This document shows, in pieces, positions 25,581-36,090 of a DNA stretch of 64,000 nt (within the stretch, counting starts at the first letter, position 1; each line of letters opens with the position of its first letter). The notes under the pieces are model-generated. The model saw only the letters and a program-made list of their open reading frames with translations. It searched no databases and had not been told where the DNA came from. A program made the translations under genes and the position numbers. The DNA comes from Aquilaria yunnanensis (lineage: Eukaryota > Streptophyta > Magnoliopsida > Malvales > Thymelaeaceae): contig CM077596.1 in assembly GCA_039654915.1 (NCBI GenBank), positions 930,001 to 994,000 of the forward strand. The letters are read 5' to 3'.

Positions 25581-26222
25581 CTAACCTGCAGCCTGCAGGC
25601 ATTTTCAATCATTTGACTTTTCTTGGTTAACTTAATTCTATGGGAACATATTTTGACTTTCATTAATTTGATACAAAAGCAAAAAATTCAGATTCTAACA
25701 ATAAATGGTTAAACTCACAGTAATAAAAAAAATAGGTTCAATTTTTTCAAAAAAAAAAGAGATAAAATACCAGAAAAATGTTTTGATGATTAGGGAGGTG
25801 ACATCAGGATGGGACAAAAGACTTGCAATTTTTTTAAAAAAAAGATCGGGTGATATGATGTCAAATGTTCTATTGCTTCCCAACTCTCAAGAAAACTCCT
25901 AACAAGTCAGACAATTTTTTTATCCAACCAAATGCTTCCCCATCTTGTCATCACTATGGATTTCATATTTTAAAACCCACCAAATTACAATTTTAAAATG
26001 ATTTATAAATCACAATCAGCAAGTTAAAGCAGCAAAGCTAACAGAAAAAAAGGAGGAGCATATCAGCTTACCCATTTGGGGGATTTGTTTGTTTAAGTCC
26101 ATGAACATAACAAACCCCAACTCCAATCAACAGCTCTCATCTACACCTTTTACAGGTCTTCCAACAGAAAATAACATCAAATTTCTGGGCAGGTTTTTTG
26201 GAGACTAATTAAAAATTTTCTG

Positions 26223-27497
26223 ATGAATCAATCAGGGGTCATATTTCTGCTCCTTTTCTCAGCTTTATGCCTGGTTGAAGCACAATCTTCTGCAGGTTCA
26301 GGAAATGGAGATGCCGTCTCAAATTTCCAGCCAAGTCTTGCTGTTGTTATTGGTATTCTCTCTGCCATGTTTGGGCTGACTTTTATACTACTTATATACA
26401 CCAAATGTTGTCACACCAGGGCTGCTGAAGTCTATGGTAATGACCAAATCTTGCCTGGAGCAATCAGTAGGTCCAAAAGGTTCTCTGGAATTGATAAAAC
26501 AGTTGTAGAATCGCTTCCTTTCTTCAGATTCTCGTCCCTTAGAGGGTCAAAACAAGGGCTAGAGTGCGCGGTTTGCCTGTCTAAGTTTGAAGATACTGAG
26601 GTTCTGAGGCTGCTGCCAAAGTGCAAGCATGCTTTTCATATCGGTTGTATTGATGAGTGGCTTGAGCAGCACTCAAGTTGCCCTCTCTGCAGGCATAAGA
26701 TCACTCCCGAAGACCCCACCATCTTCGCATACTCGAACAGTATGCGCTTCTCCTTGAATCCATCTGACCTCCGGGAGGATCCTAATCTGGAGCTCTATGT
26801 CCAGAGGGAAGAGGCACGTCAAGGGTCTTCCAGGTTCAGCATTGGGGGCAGTTTCCGGAAAACTGACAAGGGTAAGAAAGAGGAAGAAGTTCCAATTCAG
26901 ATAGAGGCTGATGCTGCTGATGATCTGGATGGTGAAGAACGGGTCTTCCACAACCTGAACCATAAGATTATTGTGTCTGATGTCGTGTTCAAGAACCGGT
27001 GGAGCAATGTCACCTCTTCTGATCTTATTTTCTTGAACTCAGAGATGCTCAATGACATGTCCAGCAACAGATTCTCTTCTCTGGAAGGAACTGGTTGCCA
27101 GTTGGCAGCAGAAAGAGCTATTCAAAATGAACAAATCAAGAAGATCAAAGAGGAAATGGACCGGAAGAGGTTGCTTGAGAGCAAAGTCACCAATGTCTCA
27201 ATTCCACATCTTCCTTCTACATCAGAAACTGAAGCAAATACTGCTAATATGACGCCAAAAATCACGAGTTCCGAGAGGAGAGCAATGTCGGAAATCACTG
27301 CTCTTTCCAGGTTCCGAAACGCAATCACAAGAAACAGAACAGGCGAATCTTCTCTGCATATAAGTACGAACATGAAGGAAGACAGAACTAGGAGGCTATG
27401 GCTGCCAATAGCTAGAAGAACAGTTGAACGGTTTGCTAATAGAGAAACCAGGTCCCAACAGCCACAATCTACAACACAAAATATGATTCTAGTATGA
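26223..27497 (+). CDS. ATL42: RING-H2 finger E3 ubiquitin ligase ATL42-like, single exon
   Basis: Membrane-anchored ATL-family E3 ubiquitin ligase, 424 aa, intronless as is typical of ATLs. Residues 1-20 form a hydrophobic signal-like segment. A transmembrane helix follows at about 39-60 (AVVIGILSAMFGLTFILLIY). The GLD-type region (GIDKTVVESLPFF) precedes the RING-H2 domain, whose ligands are all present: Cys115, Cys118, Cys134, His136, His139, Cys142, Cys153 and Cys156. Trp146 and Pro154, typical of E2 contact, are also present. The long C-terminal tail has blocks (VFKNRWSNVTSSDL, RRLWLPIARRT) that point to the ATL42/ATL13 subgroup. It lies 2.7 kb downstream of NINJA on the same strand; in Arabidopsis ATL42 (At4g28890) is near NINJA (At4g28910), which supports the assignment. 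Substrates are unknown. Confidence 0.92.
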   Translation: MNQSGVIFLLLFSALCLVEAQSSAGSGNGDAVSNFQPSLAVVIGILSAMFGLTFILLIYTKCCHTRAAEVYGNDQILPGAISRSKRFSGIDKTVVESLPFFRFSSLRGSKQGLECAVCLSKFEDTEVLRLLPKCKHAFHIGCIDEWLEQHSSCPLCRHKITPEDPTIFAYSNSMRFSLNPSDLREDPNLELYVQREEARQGSSRFSIGGSFRKTDKGKKEEEVPIQIEADAADDLDGEERVFHNLNHKIIVSDVVFKNRWSNVTSSDLIFLNSEMLNDMSSNRFSSLEGTGCQLAAERAIQNEQIKKIKEEMDRKRLLESKVTNVSIPHLPSTSETEANTANMTPKITSSERRAMSEITALSRFRNAITRNRTGESSLHISTNMKEDRTRRLWLPIARRTVERFANRETRSQQPQSTTQNMILV

Positions 27498-28077
27498 AAA
27501 GATGGATTACATAAATCTTTTCACTTCAGCTTTTTTTTTTCTCTGTTCTTTTTGCCACCATTGTTCACCGCACTTCATGTTCATAAATTCTGTATATCTA
27601 ATATTTGTATGTATAGATTAAATTGAGCTTGATTTTCGGCATAATGCATATAAGATTTTTGTATTATTGTTTTTTTATTTATGTATTTTATTTTATTACA
27701 TTCTTAAATTCTGAGGAGCCAAAAGAAAGTGACAGATGTGGTTTAGCATATAATTAGTTTTCTGTTTAAAGTACTCTTTGCAAAAGGCGAAAGCCCTTTT
27801 GAGAGTTGAAATGTATCATGATTTTTGTTAGCCTCAAAAGTCACCATTCTCATTCATTCAACCCTTTGTTTCTTTCATTATGATTTTGATGGATGGAGGG
27901 GAAAGAAAATATCCAGGATTTGGACAAGAGAAGCTTGTCTTGGGCAACACGGACCTGATCAATAGCCACCTCATTCTTTAGTATGTCTACACTACATTTA
28001 TGGTTGTTTTGTGGGGAGCTTATATTTTCGCTTAAAATTTTAGATACTTTTGAAGATGTCAACTTGCTTAACTAGCA
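27498..28077. other. 3' flank of ATL42, no gene
   Basis: T-rich 3' untranslated sequence with several possible polyadenylation signals, then ordinary AT-rich DNA up to a transposon boundary. Confidence 0.5.
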
Positions 28078-29126
28078 GGGCGAATTGTACGCATTAATCC
28101 TAACATTTTAATTATATTTCTGTTTTAACTTCAACTTTCATTTAATTCATTACTCCTTACCAATGTGGTTAAAACGTTTCATTTTAGACATTTTGTAGAT
28201 GAAATCCATTATCTTAGATGAAAAATGACAAGTCAGCATAGGCTTATAGGGGAAAATGTTTGTTTTAACCATTGCAAAAATTTCATTTGCCAAAAACAAG
28301 CCTTTAAACTTTCAAATCTAACAAAAATCCGTCTCATACTTCTTCCTCGCTAAGACTTCACCCAGAATCTGCCTCCGTCTCCGTCGGCCCTGCTGATCTC
28401 CCATCGAGTATGCACACAGCACTGTTCGATCTCCCTACCGGTCCCAGTGAATCCACTACCCGACGCCCTCCTTCTATCTTTGCTATCGTCGCCCTCGTTG
28501 GTGGAGACGAAGAATGCAAATTGGGAGGCTCCGAGGGGAACAGGAGGCTTTGCTTCTTGTTGGGGTTTGAAGCAAAGCCAACAGCGGCTCCATAGAGGGA
28601 AGGAGGTGGAGCGACCGGGGAGACACGACGCCAGTGGAGGATCAGAAGGCACCGTCAGTGGAGGAGGGCGATTCGGCTTCGTCTTGATTCCACGCCAGTG
28701 GGCAAGGGCAATTCGGCAGCGAGTGGATGAGGGTGATTCGGTGGCAAGGAGGCGAGGGAGATTCGGAGGCTTCCTCCACCCGATTCCGTCGCAAGAGGAA
28801 CGCCCGACCGGGGAGATGGGAGGCAGGAGAGAGCTGACCGGAGAGGGAGGCCGTCAGAGAGGGAATAGAGGTAGGAGAGGATTAGCAGGAGAAAGTTTTA
28901 AGGCTATTTTGACAAATGACATTTTTATAGGGATTAAAATAACCATTTTCCCTTATGATCTTATAATGATATGACATTTTTTGTCTAAGGTAATAGGTTC
29001 CACAAAAAAAAGATCCCAAAAGAAATACTTTAATTACATTAAAGAGACTCTACGACCAAATTTGAAGTTGAGATTAGAATAGGAATAAAATTAAAAAATT
29101 TAGATTAACGTGTGCAATTTTTCCCC
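28078..29126. mobile_element. 1.05-kb TIR element (MULE-like) with GC-rich interior
   Basis: The left end GGGCGAATTGTACGCATTAATC matches the reverse complement of the right end, GGGGAAAAATTGCACACGTTAATC; TIR similarity continues into TTTTAATTAT. The flanks TAACTAGCA (28069-28077) and TAACGAGCA (29127-29135) form a 9-bp target-site duplication with one mismatch. The interior (about 28340-28900) is much more GC-rich than the window. It has open frames on both strands (for example 28447-28974 plus) but no recognisable domain. It could be captured host sequence (Pack-MULE type). Confidence 0.8.
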
Positions 29127-29837
29127 TAACGAGCATAACATTTTGGTGCTTATAAAAAATCTTTAGTATTGAAACCAAGGTAGTAAGATCTAATCTTAAC
29201 TTCACTAAGCTAAGGAAGCTAAGGAGGATGAGGAAGATACTAGACACATTTAGGTCCCTAAAGATAAATTATCAAGCAATTATCCAAACCGAAGTCCGAA
29301 GCTTTGGAGAATCTAGTCCAAGCCATGGCAGAACATGAGAAAAATGAATTCTAGCCTAAAAAACAAAAGTGGGAAGACTATTCTCTAACTTGGTTAGAAA
29401 AGGACAAATCATTTTGTTTTATAAAAGTTATAGTGTTCTACTAGTTCAAGCATCTTAAAGCGGCCTGAGCCTGGCCAAGTTATCATCCAAGCCAAAGACT
29501 TCAAAACCCATGATTTGTCAGTTTGCTCGCCCAGCTAACCGAAACCAACTCTTTCTCTTTTCTTTTCTTTTCCCCATTTTTCGGAGGCAACCGAAACCAG
29601 CTCTTAAAACAACATAACAGTACTTAATATATACGTTAAAAACGACTAGATGAGGGCGAAAATTTAGTTTGTCCCATTATATTTTAGAAACGTTTTGCCC
29701 CAAAGTTGTACTGTTATTGACACAAGTGAAGAAAATTAACTAGATTTTGATTGGGAAATTTTTTTTTTATTGAAAGACATGTGCTAAATAATTTAATTTA
29801 GGGTTTGGAAAGTTAATATCAGTAACTTTCTCCATAT

Positions 29838-30228
29838 TTTGACCTAAGTTATACTTTGTCTCATTTATCTCTGGAAATATATATTTTACCACATACTTCT
29901 TTTATATTGTCTAACAACTTTTGAAACCCAATTTAAACTGTATGATAGTCATTTTTCAGTAATTTCAATCTCTTTAATATTTTTTTACAGTTAATAAGCG
30001 TTTTAACTTATTAATTTTTCTTCTTTATAAATAAAAAAAATATTTTTTAAATATTAGTTAACTATAAAAAAAATATCAAATAGCTTGAAATTACTTGAAC
30101 ATATTTATTGAATTGTTTAAATTTTATTTTTTATAAAATTTTAGAAGTTACTATTAGATAATATAAAAGAAATAAGGGTAAATTGTAGGTCTTAAAAATA
30201 AGGAGAGTAAAGTATATCATGAGCCAAA
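29838..30228. mobile_element. Imperfect palindrome, MITE-like
   Basis: The left half (TTCTTTTATATTGTCTAA, TAATTTCAATCTCTTTAATA, TTTTTTTACAGTTAA) pairs with the reverse complement of the right half (TTCTTTTATATTATCTAA, TAATTTCAAGCTATTTGATA, TTTTTTTATAGTTAA) around a centre near 30030. There is no ORF and no clear target-site duplication. Confidence 0.6.
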
Positions 30229-30388
30229 ACCACAAGAGTTTTTGTAATTTCTTCTTTTGAAAAAACAAGGGGTATAGCCTTTTATCCTTCCTATGTCAAC
30301 TAGACAAACATCTCAAATAGTTTCCACAATTTCGGTTTTTGTCAACCATGTTCTGAATAACATCTCTAACATTAATGAGCAGATTGCA

Positions 30389-30655
30389 CCTTAAAAGCTA
30401 TGTAAAATTGTTCATTAGTCCCCAAATTATTGTTCATTATACCTGATCCTATACATTATGATTCAAATTTAGCCCATGACTATAGAATGTTGTTCATTAG
30501 TCCCCAAATTATTGTTGGTTTTGCAATGTAAAGTTGTTATTAATATTTCATGTGAACAATAGACATAATTCCTTTTTTTTTTTAATGCTCAGAATATAAA
30601 TAAGCATAGGAGAACCTACTAAAAAGTTTGCACCTTAAAAGCTCTGCAATTGTCA
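30389..30655. repeat. Local direct repeats
   Basis: GTTCATTAGTCCCCAAATTA occurs twice, about 82 bp apart (near 30410 and 30492). GCACCTTAAAAGCT occurs near 30386 and 30630. These look like fragments of a degraded repeat; no function is evident. Confidence 0.6.
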
Positions 30656-33246
30656 TGAGGTAGAAATTTATAAAAAAAACATTTTTAGTTTTAACTCAAA
30701 TTTTACCAGTAAGTGTACAACGTCAATTGTAATAATACTGAATTAGGCGTCGATCCAATTAGGAATTATATGGTAAAGGTTTCTATCGAGTACTAAAGTA
30801 TAGAGACCTCATTTTAGCTAAAGCAAACAAACAACAGAAACAATGTCTAAAAGCCTAACTTGCCAAAATTGTGGATCACCTAAATCACCAAACCAAACAA
30901 ATATAACAACTATCCTAGACACATATTTAAAAAATTTATAAAAAGTGCTATTCAAATGGGTTGTTACATAAATAGAGCTTTGACACAAATACAAGTATCT
31001 ATCTAACCCAAACATACTTACTAATAATTGTAGGTAGGAAAACTCTAAAGTATTGTCACTCCTTTCTTAAGATTGGGCGAATTAGCTCATTAGAATCTTG
31101 TTAGACATTCATATCTTAACAAGTTGTCCTAGGAGCCCTTAAGCTTAGGTTATCCTCTAAGGTCTTATAAGAATGATAGTTCTATTGAATCTACCTATTA
31201 CCAAAGCTCTATGAGCCCTCTCCGACCTTAGAAATCTCTCTCAAGTTTTTTCCTAAGTCTAGCAAGTCATTCAACACAAATGACCAATAAATGAAAAATG
31301 CATTCAAGCACAAGCTAAAAAAGCCAACAAATCATGGAAATAATCAATAAGTTATATATTTATAAGCATTAAATAATCCAAAATGGTTAACATTTTCCAT
31401 AGAAACAACAAATCTACACATGTTTACAAAAATTCAGAATTAAGGAAAAATACGAATTAAGGTTAGAAAAACCAGATCCATGTTGTAGAAAAGCTTGTAC
31501 TCCAATCCAAGCACCTTAATCCATAAAAACCTCAAGCAAACTAGCTAAAAATGTGTTTGTAGACAAAGGGGATTAGTGGCTTGAACATATTGATCATTCC
31601 TAAAAATCTTCAATGCTAATACAGGCACTTGAACATATAGTTATATAAAGCACTCAACAGTAATATAGGCACTTGAACTTATTGATTCTTCTTGAGAATA
31701 TTCAATAGAAACAAAGAACTTGTGCTTGCCATTAAAAAATTTGAGATAAGTGGCTTGAACAAGTAAATGAGAACTCTTGATCATGAGATACTTCAACTAG
31801 GGGCAGACCTAGCTTTTTAAAAAAGATGGACCAAAGATAAGTTTTTTCTTAAATTTCAGTTCTTATAAAGGCATTTTGGTCAATTTTAAAGGGGCCAGTA
31901 TATGTTTTATATTAAGGCTTAAGGACCAGAAATACAAGTTTATCATGTAAAAATTATTTTTCTTTTGCAAGTAAGTAAAAATTCTTTGATTATTGCCACT
32001 TAATCTCAAGCCTTCCAATAGTAGGTCAGTGCTCATGAAGGGCTTCATCATCCTCTACTTAGACTTTACAGAGGATGCATAAGAGGTAAAAAGAGGGGTC
32101 TTGACCGTATCATAAGTGGAAAAGTCCATAGGTTTCTCAAGTCTCATGAAGAGATTGACTAATAAGCTTGAAATCAAATGTATCTTGATATTGGTCTTGA
32201 TTTTGAATTTGATCTCCTATTATGAGATATCTTGTACCTGAAGGGTGAGCTAAGGATAATAAACCTTGGAATGTGGTGGAGGTATCTCTCAAACATATTA
32301 ATGTATACCAAAATCTATATTGGCACAATGTTGATAGTAAAAGCTTTTATTAGATAGAGAAGAAATTTCAACTTTACCACTAGCTTTCATCCATATTTCA
32401 GACAAATGCAATGTTTCTTCATTTAAGAAAGCAAAACTAATAATTTTTCATTGGAATCTTTAGAGACAACTAGTTAAACTAAGGAATTAATAAATTAGTG
32501 TTTGGAAATCCAAATTTGATCTAGGAATGATAACATCGTACTCACTCATTTTTCTAAAAAAAAAAATTTTCACCAGTTTCTAAAGTCTCATAAAACTTGT
32601 GATGTTGTAAGTTTCAAAGTTGAAAACAAAAACAAAATATTCTATGAGCTTTATTGTTTAATGAATTAATGGTTTTACCTAGAATATGCTAAATTGGTAA
32701 AGGTGCCATAGTTGAGTCTATAGGTGCATGTTGAGCACCAATAGGATGCACATTTGGGCCAAAGTTAATAAGTGAGCCCATTGGGTAGCCAAGGGCCATA
32801 GATTAGCTTTGAACAATTGTAATTGTGTGCATTTATAATAATTTAGTTCAGGAAAAAAAAAAAAAAGAAAGCAGTCCGTGTGTTATCCAAAACTAAAGAA
32901 AGTAGTCCATGTCTTATCCAAAACTAAAGAAAGTCACCATCACTTGGACATTAGTATAAATCATGATATTGTCCCCACCATTTCACGGTATGGCAAAAGA
33001 TACAAGATGAAGGTTCGGAGTCTGACTTTGACCTCCACCAATTTTCCCTACAATATTTACTGATTTGGTAATTGTTTAAATTCTAACAAAACAGATATTT
33101 TCCTTATACCAACAAAAAAACAATAGTAAATCATCGAATATATATATAGACTTCGTTGGTTTCCAACAATGCGTCCAGGCCTTCATTGGTTGCATCAAAA
33201 GTAGTGGACCAGTCTAATTTGGGTTAACATGTATTTATTTTTCAAA
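30656..33246. other. Intergenic AT-rich DNA, no gene recognised
   Basis: Open frames here are short and unrelated to any family I know. Apart from a 31-bp tandem repeat at 32864-32925, the region holds only scattered poly-A/T tracts and repeated phrases such as CACTTGAACATAT near 31625 and 31670. Confidence 0.45.
32864..32925. repeat. 31-bp tandem repeat, two copies
   Basis: Copies at 32864-32894 and 32895-32925 (AAAGAAAGCAGTCCGTG.. and AAAGAAAGTAGTCCATG..) share the end TTATCCAAAACT. A third copy is started (AAAGAAAGTCACC) and breaks off. Confidence 0.85.
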
Positions 33247-34678
33247 TGCCTAAAACCATTTTTAGCCCTTGAACTTGCAAGACCCAGACACTTAAGCCCC
33301 TGAACTTAGACTTGGTTAAACTTACCCCTTAAACTCACAAACATGAGATACATTAGCCTTTTTGGGCCATGTGTACATTATGTGACTTAACGGCACTTAC
33401 TCTTAATGACAGCTAGAGGTTTATTCTTGCTCCCACTCCCAGATACAACCAATCAGAAATGGCCACCTAATTAGATCATTTATTTTTCCATTAACTAGTA
33501 TATATCTCATTGTTCAATCCTTCAAGCCTTACTTCCCAAAGTCAAATCCCAAAATCCCATATTCGAATTTGACCACTCCTCTACGGTTTGACAACCATTC
33601 TCAGTTCGCCAATGAAAAAACTCTGCACCATTATGAAAAAAGCTAATTTCATTTCAAACCCATCTGATATTCTCTCAAATAAGATTATTTTTTCAATTCT
33701 CAACAATCATAGTGAAAACTCATTAAAAAATCATTTTCTCTAGCTTACAGAGCCTTCCACATCATCGAGGCTATCCACCAAAAGACTTTCAGGCTGCTAC
33801 ATACCAATTTTATCCAAAAAGCTCTCCAGCAATTCCTATTTATTGAAAGCCTGAATTTTCCCTCTACCCCTAAATAGGAGACACAATTTTGAACATGATC
33901 GCATTAGCTTGCAAAGCGAATTTGTAGTTGATTAACATGTCTAAGTCTAGATTCTTCATGAATATCGGTCTTTCTAGGCTGTTTTCCTTCTGTTGTGGTT
34001 TTGTCGAGGTCAATTTGTCAAATGCGATAAGGTTGATGAATTTGTGGCATTAGCAACTGCAAAAGCTAAGTTTGGAATGATTATGGCTAGCAGGATGTAA
34101 TGTAAGTTGATTACGGATATAAGGATTGGCTGCATAGTTATGGGTTGCAAAAAGCTCAAGTTGCTTTCCTTGATATGGTGCTTGAGGATTGATGATTTGG
34201 GTGTTGACTTGGTTGCTCTAAAATACAAAAAGATTACAAGTTTGGATCTTTCTTATTTGCTAGTTTATGTTGTTTTGCAATACTACTTTTTTGTGGCTTT
34301 TATGTAGTTAATGTTTAATTGTGGTCAATTTTCTCTGGTTGCTTTTCGTATGGATGTTTTATCTTAGTATTTCTTTTTTACTTCTGATAATGCGTTTTGA
34401 AGAGCACTTTGGCTCATGGTGAAACTCGATATATAAGTATCAGTTAACAAAAAAAAAAATCCGCTAAGGCGGCTATTTTTTGCCAATTGTATTTAGGAGT
34501 AGGAGCCAAAAAAAAACCTCTGGTTGTCGTTAAGAGCAAGCAATGTTCAAGTCATGTGATGCGCACATGGGGGCTATTAAAGTCTCCTGTGTTTGCAAGT
34601 TCAGGAGGCTGAGTCCAAGTTGAAGGAATTAAGTGTCTAGATCTTACGAGTTCAAAGGCTAAAAAAGGATATAAGCCT
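33247..34678. mobile_element. TIR element carrying a captured F-box/LRR gene fragment (Pack-type)
   Basis: The left arm (about 33247-33470) and right arm (about 34485-34678) are inverted copies. Left TTTTTAGCCCTTGAACTTG, AGACACTTAAG and the TAGAGGTT..GGCTCC-type block pair with right TTTTTTAGCCTTTGAACTCG, AGACACTTAAT and GAGGTTTTTTTTTGGCTCC (reverse complement). The target-site duplication is unclear (T-rich on both sides). Between the arms lies a decayed coding fragment, listed separately. A neighbouring TIR element starts only 40 bp to the right. Confidence 0.75.
33741..34262 (+). pseudogene. F-box/LRR-repeat protein 3-like gene fragment inside a transposon
   Basis: Conceptual pieces in shifting frames resemble plant F-box/LRR protein 3 (FBL3). 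In order: RAFHIIEAIHQKTFRLL near 33748; SKSRFFMNIGLS and FVEVNLSNAIRL near 33945-34035; IRIGCIVMGCKKLKLLSL and WCLRIDDLGVDLVALK near 34113-34220; and KITSLDLSYL up to 34260. The order is that of consecutive leucine-rich repeats. Stop codons, frame changes and missing sequence between blocks show that it is not functional. The family match rests on memory of the LRR consensus, not on a search. Confidence 0.7.
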
Positions 34679-34718
34679 TTTTAAATTAAACAAAAACTTA
34701 GTCATTGTGAATTGGAAA

Positions 34719-35839
34719 GGGTAAATTGCACCCGTGGCCCTTAATATTTTATTATTGTCCTATTTTGGACCCTAACATCAAAACCTCGCATGAGATTTCC
34801 TCAACCTTAATCTTCTATTCTATTTTAGACATTTGATGGATGAAAAGTATTAAAATTGACGGAACTGGCCATGTGGCATGCTAGTATGGGCAATTTGCCA
34901 TGTCGCACAATGAATCACTAGCTATAGATGCCTGCAATCTGCCACTTAAAAAATTTAGGGCATATGTTATAAAAAAATGAAGAAATCTAGGGTATATAAA
35001 GGGTTAGCTCACATCTCTCCTTCCTCCTCCTTCCCCTGCAGCCTCCAACCCTCCCCTGTCGCCTCAGACCTCGGCCTCATCTGTTGCTCCTCCTCTCCTC
35101 ATTCCCTTGTTCCCTTATCCGTCAGTCCCCCTTCGTCAATTCAGCAAGATTTCGTCTGATTGCAACCCTCAATTTCGGCCAATCGCAGCCTATGATTTTG
35201 TCTGATTTCATTGTCCGTTTGCCTCCACCATCCTCTATTTTGCTCGCCATTTGATTCCTCCACTGATTGTACTCGCCTTCTCAATCGATTAACCTTTTTT
35301 TGCCAACCTTTGATTTGAATTAAACCAGTGATTCGAATCCTAGCCATGCTGTCGCATCCATCGTCATCTTTGTTGTTTCCTCGCCATCGTCATTTCCTTG
35401 GATTTTAGACAGGTTTAGGGTTCGGGGAGGGAGACATGGGATGATGGTGGCCTTAGGACAGATGTATTAGATAGGGGATGGTGGTGATGCCAGGGTTGGT
35501 GGCTGGAATGGTGTCGGTAGGGAGAACGGTATCCTAGGGTGCAGTGACAGTTGAGGAAAAGTTAGTGTTTTGAAGTAGGGAAGCGAAAAATCAGAGACCT
35601 AGGCTGCTATTTAGTTTTTATTCTTTTTTTCTTCCTTTTCCACCTCAGTGGCACCGTGGCAAATTGCCCACACTGGCATGCCAAGTGATCAGTTCTGTCA
35701 ATTTAACACTTTCTGTCCGCCAAATGTTTAAAATAGAATTAAAAAAACTAAGGTTGAGGACGTCTTATGTGAGGTTTTGAGATTAGGGTTCAAAATAGGA
35801 TAATAATAAAAGGTTAGGGGCCACGGGTATAATTTACCC
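34719..35839. mobile_element. 1.12-kb TIR element (MULE-like) with GC-richer interior
   Basis: The left terminus GGGTAAATTGCACCCGTGGC and the right terminus, reverse-complemented GGGTAAATTATACCCGTGGC, begin TIRs of about 190 bp that extend past GGCAATTTGCCA. Flanks GAATTGGAAA and GGATTGGAGA agree at 8 of 10 positions. The interior (about 35010-35560) is C/T-rich on the plus strand and has no recognisable protein. The element ends about 250 bp upstream of the glyoxalase I start codon. Confidence 0.8.
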
Positions 35840-36090
35840 GGATTGGAGACGAAACTAAAGCAAGGGACGAACGCGCGCTAAGGATGAGGCTCAAGGAAAG
35901 GATCTTCCGCCCAGTGCTCCGGCGAAAATAAACAAAATCCCAATTCGGTTTCTATTCTCCTTCTCAAATCTTCTCTTTTTCTTTTTCATCTTTTTTTTCC
36001 CCACAACCGTTTTTGGACTAAATTCCTTCTCCACTTCATCAACAAAGCTTCGTGCAAGAGCAGCCAGCGTTTCGGGGCATGATCATTCCC

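Larger units (their letters stand above)
23499..26222. other. NINJA-ATL intergenic region
   Basis: The left part holds the NINJA 3' untranslated region. No further gene is seen. It contains a SINE-like element and a short direct repeat (listed separately). The last few hundred bases are the probable ATL42 promoter and leader. Confidence 0.5.

Noticed and set aside
28447..28974. Plus-strand frame of 175 codons in a GC-rich island
   Set aside because: It lies inside a TIR element, has no recognisable domain and runs into the TIR; GC-rich composition alone can keep frames open.
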